Source of the DNA: Thermoplasmata archaeon
GTDB lineage: Archaea > Thermoplasmatota > Thermoplasmata > GCA-020350865
Direction: 5' to 3'
DNA: 64,000 bases
NCBI GenBank assembly: GCA_020348445.1
Contig: CP070751.1
Coordinates: 4,874,506 to 4,938,505 of the forward strand
A model generated the notes under the pieces. It was not told the origin of the DNA. It made no database searches and saw nothing but the letters and a program-made list of their open reading frames with translations. Every line of letters begins with the position of its first letter. Within the stretch, counting starts at the first letter, position 1. Position numbers and translations under genes: made by a program. Of this stretch, positions 60,888-64,000 are shown one piece after another.

Positions 60888-61595
60888 ATGACTGAGCTTC
60901 TTTACATGAAGGACATAGAGGGAAATTATATAAAAGAATTTGATGCAAAGGTTGTAAAGAAAAAAGACAATTACGTTGTATTGGACAAGAGCGCTTTCTA
61001 TCCACTTGGTGGAGGACAACCATCTGACACAGGTGTTCTGAGATGGCCTGGGGGGGAGAGCAGGGTCGCCGAGGTCCAAAAGAAGGGAATAATAAAGCAC
61101 ATAATAACCGGCGATTTACCTGAGGGGGATGTGCATGGAACCCTTGACTGGGAGAAAAGATATGGACATATGAAGATGCACACTGCACAGCATGTGATAT
61201 CAGGTGTTGTGTACGATCTATTCAATGCAAGGACAGTGGGGAACCAGATTCATGCTGATTACTCGAGGGTGGATTTCTATCCAATCAGCTTATCAGATGA
61301 TGATCTTAAGAAAATAGAGGATGCATCCAACGAAGTTATCCAAAGAAACTCCCCTGTTAAAATCTATGCGGAGGAGAGGGAAAGCCTTGAAAAAAGAACA
61401 GATCCTCTGCGATCCAATCTCGATCTCATACCCTCCTCCATCAAAACCCTACGCATAGTTGAAATCGAAGGTTTCGATGTCTGCCCCTGTGCAGGAACAC
61501 ATGTCAAATCCACCCAGGAACTTGGGACACTACAAATCACAAAGAAGGAAAACAAGGGAAAGGACAAGGAAAGAATCGTCTACACATTAAAGTAA
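60888..61595 (+). CDS. alanyl-tRNA editing protein AlaX (medium type)
   Basis: Free-standing deacylase that hydrolyses Ser (or Gly) wrongly attached to tRNA-Ala. The 235-aa chain has the N-terminal domain with GGGQPSDTG, as in alanyl-tRNA synthetase, and the zinc/editing site formed by His98 and His102 (HTAQH) and Cys201 and His205 (CAGTH). Presence of the N-terminal part and the length point to AlaX-M rather than AlaX-S. An ATG at 60888 is chosen over a GTG two codons earlier because of GGTCGGTG placement. The next gene starts 27 bp after the stop and may be co-transcribed. Confidence 0.93.
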   Translation: MTELLYMKDIEGNYIKEFDAKVVKKKDNYVVLDKSAFYPLGGGQPSDTGVLRWPGGESRVAEVQKKGIIKHIITGDLPEGDVHGTLDWEKRYGHMKMHTAQHVISGVVYDLFNARTVGNQIHADYSRVDFYPISLSDDDLKKIEDASNEVIQRNSPVKIYAEERESLEKRTDPLRSNLDLIPSSIKTLRIVEIEGFDVCPCAGTHVKSTQELGTLQITKKENKGKDKERIVYTLK

Positions 61596-61622
61596 ACAAT
61601 CTTAGTAATTCTAAGTGATTTT

Positions 61623-63533
61623 ATGGGCGTTGTGAGATTAGGAAAATTAGCATTAAGATGGTGTTTTGAGTGCAACCTTCCGATTCTTGAGTCAAAAGAA
61701 TGCGGAACATGCAACAGCGAAACGAACGAAGTTAGACTCACACCACCTGGAGATGTAAGACCTGCTTTTGATGAAGAACTGAGATTAATAAGGGCGCAAA
61801 TCGACGGTCAGTTTGGATCTGGATGCGGAAAAGAGCTTGTCCCAGAAGACAAAATAGTTGTTCTTAATAGGGCTCCGGCCTTGGATCGGATGGATGAGAT
61901 AATAATGGACGGCCGCGTTTTGGGTGCATTGCGCTACGATCCAGGGGAGAGATACAAGGTGATCCTTAGAATGCACGCGGCTCAGGCCATAGAAAAAAAC
62001 CTAACCAAGAACTGGGTGATCGTGGATCCTGGGGCCGTGAATCCAATAATGAAGGGGGCTAACGCCCTTTGTGTGGGCATAACAGATGCCCATCCAGATA
62101 TTGCATTTGGGGATGAGGCCGTGGTCCTTGATCCTGATAAGAATGTCATTGCATTGGGAAAAGCCATGTTGCCTGGAAAAGAGATGGTGGGAAACAAGGG
62201 TGTTGGAGTAAAAACCAGATGGCACGGCAGAGAGGAAGTATCCTTACTTCCCTCCGGTCGTACTTGGGAGGATGCTATTTCAGCTAATTCGTGGTTCTTC
62301 GAAAAAAAGGTTCCAAAGGCCATACAATTCATAAAGAGGGTTGTCGAAAGAGAGGATAAGGAAGTTGCCTGCTCCTTTTCAGGGGGAAAGGACAGCCTTG
62401 CCACTTTGCTGCTTGCACTGGATGCAGGACTTTCTCCTAAAATACTGTTTGTGGATACAGGATTGGAATTTGAGGAAACAAAATCCCATGTAGATGAAAT
62501 AGCCAAGATGTTCGACTTGGAGGTCGTAAAAGAAAACGCCCATGATGCCTTCTGGGAGAATGTCCCAAATTTCGGTCCTCCAGGCAAAGATTTTCGATGG
62601 TGCTGTAAAAGCTGTAAACTTGGTCCCACTGTAAGGCTCATATCAAAGCATTTTCCAGATGGTGTGGTATCTCTCATAGGCCAGAGAGCCTATGAATCTG
62701 AACAGAGGGCTAAAAAGGGCAGGATCTGGGAGAATCCCTGGGTCCCTGGTCAGCTAGGTGTGTCTCCAATTCAGGACTGGACTGCGCTGCATATCTGGCT
62801 CTATATCTTTTCCAAGAAGGTCCCTTATAATATATGGTACGAAAGAGGTCTTGAGAGGATAGGGTGCTTTATGTGCCCTGCATCAGACATGGCAGATTTG
62901 GAGATCGTAAAAAGCTATTCTTCTTCCTATGAAAAGTGGGGAAGATTTTTATCGGATTTCGCGGACGATAAAGGTTATCCAAAAGAATGGTTGGAATTTG
63001 GACTTTGGAGGTGGCGAAAACTTCCTGCGGGTATGCTGGATCTTGTAGAGAGGAAGGGTATCGATTTGAAGGGTAGAGAAAAAAAGCCCCCACCAGAGGG
63101 ACAAGGAAGAATCGAATTCTTATCAGCTGAGGGTTACCAGCCCTGTGAGGGAGGAGTGAGTATCGAAGGTGTTTTCACAAGAAACCTTGACATGGTCAGG
63201 ATCTCGAACCTCATGAATATTCTCGGTGATGTTAGCTATGATGATAAAACAAATTCATGCTCAATTGCGAATGTAGATGTTTTTGGAGAGGGAGGAATGG
63301 TGGTAAGGGGAAAGGATGAAAAAGATACAAAGAAGCTCATGAATGATGTCAGGGACACGATAGTAAGAGCGCATCTTTGTATAGGGTGCGGAATATGCAC
63401 TGGAAGATGTGATGAAGGTGCATTGAAATTGGATGAACAGGTTTATTTGGATGAAGAGAAGTGCATTCACTGTGGGGAGTGTTTGGGACCGTGTCCTGTT
63501 ATTGGTTATGGAGATAGGGAATTTGAGTTTTAA
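61623..63533 (+). CDS. PAPS-reductase-family protein fused to zinc ribbon, PUA and ferredoxin domains
   Basis: The 636-aa fusion starts with a zinc ribbon (Cys14, 17, 27, 30). A middle region with a PUA-like RNA-binding domain (about 115-205) follows, then an ATP-pyrophosphatase core of the PAPS-reductase type with SGGKDS (253-258) and a Cys-rich FRWCCKSCKLGP loop. A C-terminal region has two [4Fe-4S] motifs, CIGCGICTGRC from Cys586 and CIHCGECLGPC from Cys614. The same architecture occurs in methanogens and related archaea. With PUA plus pyrophosphatase plus Fe-S domains, a role in RNA sulfuration or a related modification is more likely than sulfate assimilation. That is inference from domains. 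Confidence 0.88.
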   Translation: MGVVRLGKLALRWCFECNLPILESKECGTCNSETNEVRLTPPGDVRPAFDEELRLIRAQIDGQFGSGCGKELVPEDKIVVLNRAPALDRMDEIIMDGRVLGALRYDPGERYKVILRMHAAQAIEKNLTKNWVIVDPGAVNPIMKGANALCVGITDAHPDIAFGDEAVVLDPDKNVIALGKAMLPGKEMVGNKGVGVKTRWHGREEVSLLPSGRTWEDAISANSWFFEKKVPKAIQFIKRVVEREDKEVACSFSGGKDSLATLLLALDAGLSPKILFVDTGLEFEETKSHVDEIAKMFDLEVVKENAHDAFWENVPNFGPPGKDFRWCCKSCKLGPTVRLISKHFPDGVVSLIGQRAYESEQRAKKGRIWENPWVPGQLGVSPIQDWTALHIWLYIFSKKVPYNIWYERGLERIGCFMCPASDMADLEIVKSYSSSYEKWGRFLSDFADDKGYPKEWLEFGLWRWRKLPAGMLDLVERKGIDLKGREKKPPPEGQGRIEFLSAEGYQPCEGGVSIEGVFTRNLDMVRISNLMNILGDVSYDDKTNSCSIANVDVFGEGGMVVRGKDEKDTKKLMNDVRDTIVRAHLCIGCGICTGRCDEGALKLDEQVYLDEEKCIHCGECLGPCPVIGYGDREFEF

Positions 63534-63677
63534 GGATAGCTTCATGAAATTATGCTTTGATAATTCAATTTCTTTTTAAAATGAAAAAGTGTTAAACCGA
63601 ATCTATGATTATTAAAATCGTCAAAAAAGTTATATATCATGACTCGGCCAGCAATGATTAAAATTACCGTTAAAATT

Positions 63678-63687
63678 CTTTTATACC
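63678..63687 (+). promoter_or_regulatory. TATA-like box for the gene at the window end
   Basis: CTTTTATACC about 58 bp before the ATG at 63741; GGTGA at 63731-63735 is the ribosome site. Confidence 0.4.
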
Positions 63688-63740
63688 TTTATGAACTATC
63701 TATTTATTAAGCACATAAATTTCAAATAAAGGTGATAAAG

Positions 63741-64000
63741 ATGGACGACAAAAAATTATATGAAAATTGGATGACGATCATTATTGCCATATTATGTATA
63801 GTAATAATCTCTAACCCAGCGAGCTTAACTCATTACGAAATCAAAACAAATAATATGGACATGGAAACGGATGTGGATCCATCAACAGATTACGAGATAA
63901 ACGATTATGTGGGTATAGAGGCAAGAAATACTAGAGGGGGTGATAATAACTGGTTAGGGATTTGGACAACGAGGGCGCCGATGTCGATACACCGCCACGG
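63741..64000 (+). CDS. putative exported protein, 5' part only (86 codons seen)
   Basis: An ATG with GGTGA 5 bases before it opens a frame that runs off the window. The product begins with a short polar stretch, then a hydrophobic signal segment WMTIIIAILCIVIISNPASL (about 10-29). An Asp/Asn-rich mature part follows, as in the other surface proteins here. It has no recognisable domain in the visible part. The 207-bp gap before it holds a T5 run near 63573 and the promoter. A surface or secreted protein is likely, but the identity is open. Confidence 0.7.
   Translation, partial: MDDKKLYENWMTIIIAILCIVIISNPASLTHYEIKTNNMDMETDVDPSTDYEINDYVGIEARNTRGGDNNWLGIWTTRAPMSIHRH

Noticed and set aside
61982..62677. 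Long reading frame on the minus strand opposite the PAPS-reductase-family gene
   Set aside because: It lies entirely antisense to a gene with clear catalytic motifs, has no ribosome site or promoter, and its Ser-rich product has no recognisable domain.
63534..63740. Possible tRNA or small RNA gene in the last intergenic gap
   Set aside because: No cloverleaf-compatible stems or conserved T-loop sequence was seen; the stretch is AT-rich promoter and terminator sequence.

Overview
The window reads as chromosomal DNA of an archaeon, most likely an uncultured Thermoplasmatota-like euryarchaeon. The evidence is a set of archaeal families (Dph2, an archaeal thiolase paired with a DUF35 Zn-ribbon/OB protein, an HVO_0476-type zinc finger, a COG1658 Toprim protein, AlaX, a PUA/PAPS-reductase/ferredoxin fusion, a PRC-barrel protein), TATA-like boxes about 25-35 bp before starts, several apparently leaderless genes, and Shine-Dalgarno sites of the GGTGA/GGAGG type. 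No rRNA, tRNA, CRISPR array, insertion sequence or prophage gene was recognised. The taxonomic call is an inference from gene content.

Layout. 1-2430: truncated minus-strand giant surface protein. 2822-8547: MacB/FtsX-type ABC exporter and a DUF389 membrane protein. 8629-13391: small housekeeping and regulatory genes (coiled-coil SAP/zinc-ribbon protein, Toprim, DUF167, mini zinc protein, roadblock, HVO_0476 zinc finger, Pcm). 13696-22440: a 2914-aa secreted beta-helix/PKD/CARDB protein behind a leader with a possible tiny upstream ORF. 22549-27054: Rpe, Dph2, RDD membrane protein, and three small genes (one unknown, one winged-helix, one PRC-barrel). 27183-29507: a two-gene citrate-cleaving unit (CitF plus citrate-synthase-like citryl-CoA lyase). 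29632-32560: DUF255 thioredoxin-fold protein and a TPR protein. 32772-35886: a four-gene CoA operon (crotonase, SDR, thiolase, DUF35). 35893-46709: two adjacent paralogous giant surface proteins whose C-termini carry a membrane segment followed by zinc ribbons. 46765-49319: FAD/Fe-S oxidoreductase pair of the D-lactate/glycolate dehydrogenase type. 49545-53032: small membrane protein, Prs, mini zinc-ribbon protein, site-2 protease. 53255-60808: giant membrane-anchored subtilisin-like protease. 60888-63533: AlaX and a PAPS-reductase-family fusion. 63741-64000: start of another putative exported protein.

How it fits together. Close to half of the window encodes very large exported proteins built from beta-helix, PKD, CARDB, Ig-like and cadherin-like repeats, so the region is rich in cell-surface functions: adhesion, polymer binding and protein breakdown. 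The metabolic genes between them (citrate cleavage, CoA-linked beta-oxidation-like steps, lactate/2-hydroxyacid oxidation) suit a heterotrophic or fermentative life that converges on acetyl-CoA, acetate and oxaloacetate; this is inference. The most interesting signals are the CitF/citryl-CoA-lyase pair without CitE or CitD, the shared zinc-ribbon tails behind the membrane anchors of two surface proteins, the recent-looking internal duplications in the giant proteins, and a G-rich tract in front of the giant protease.
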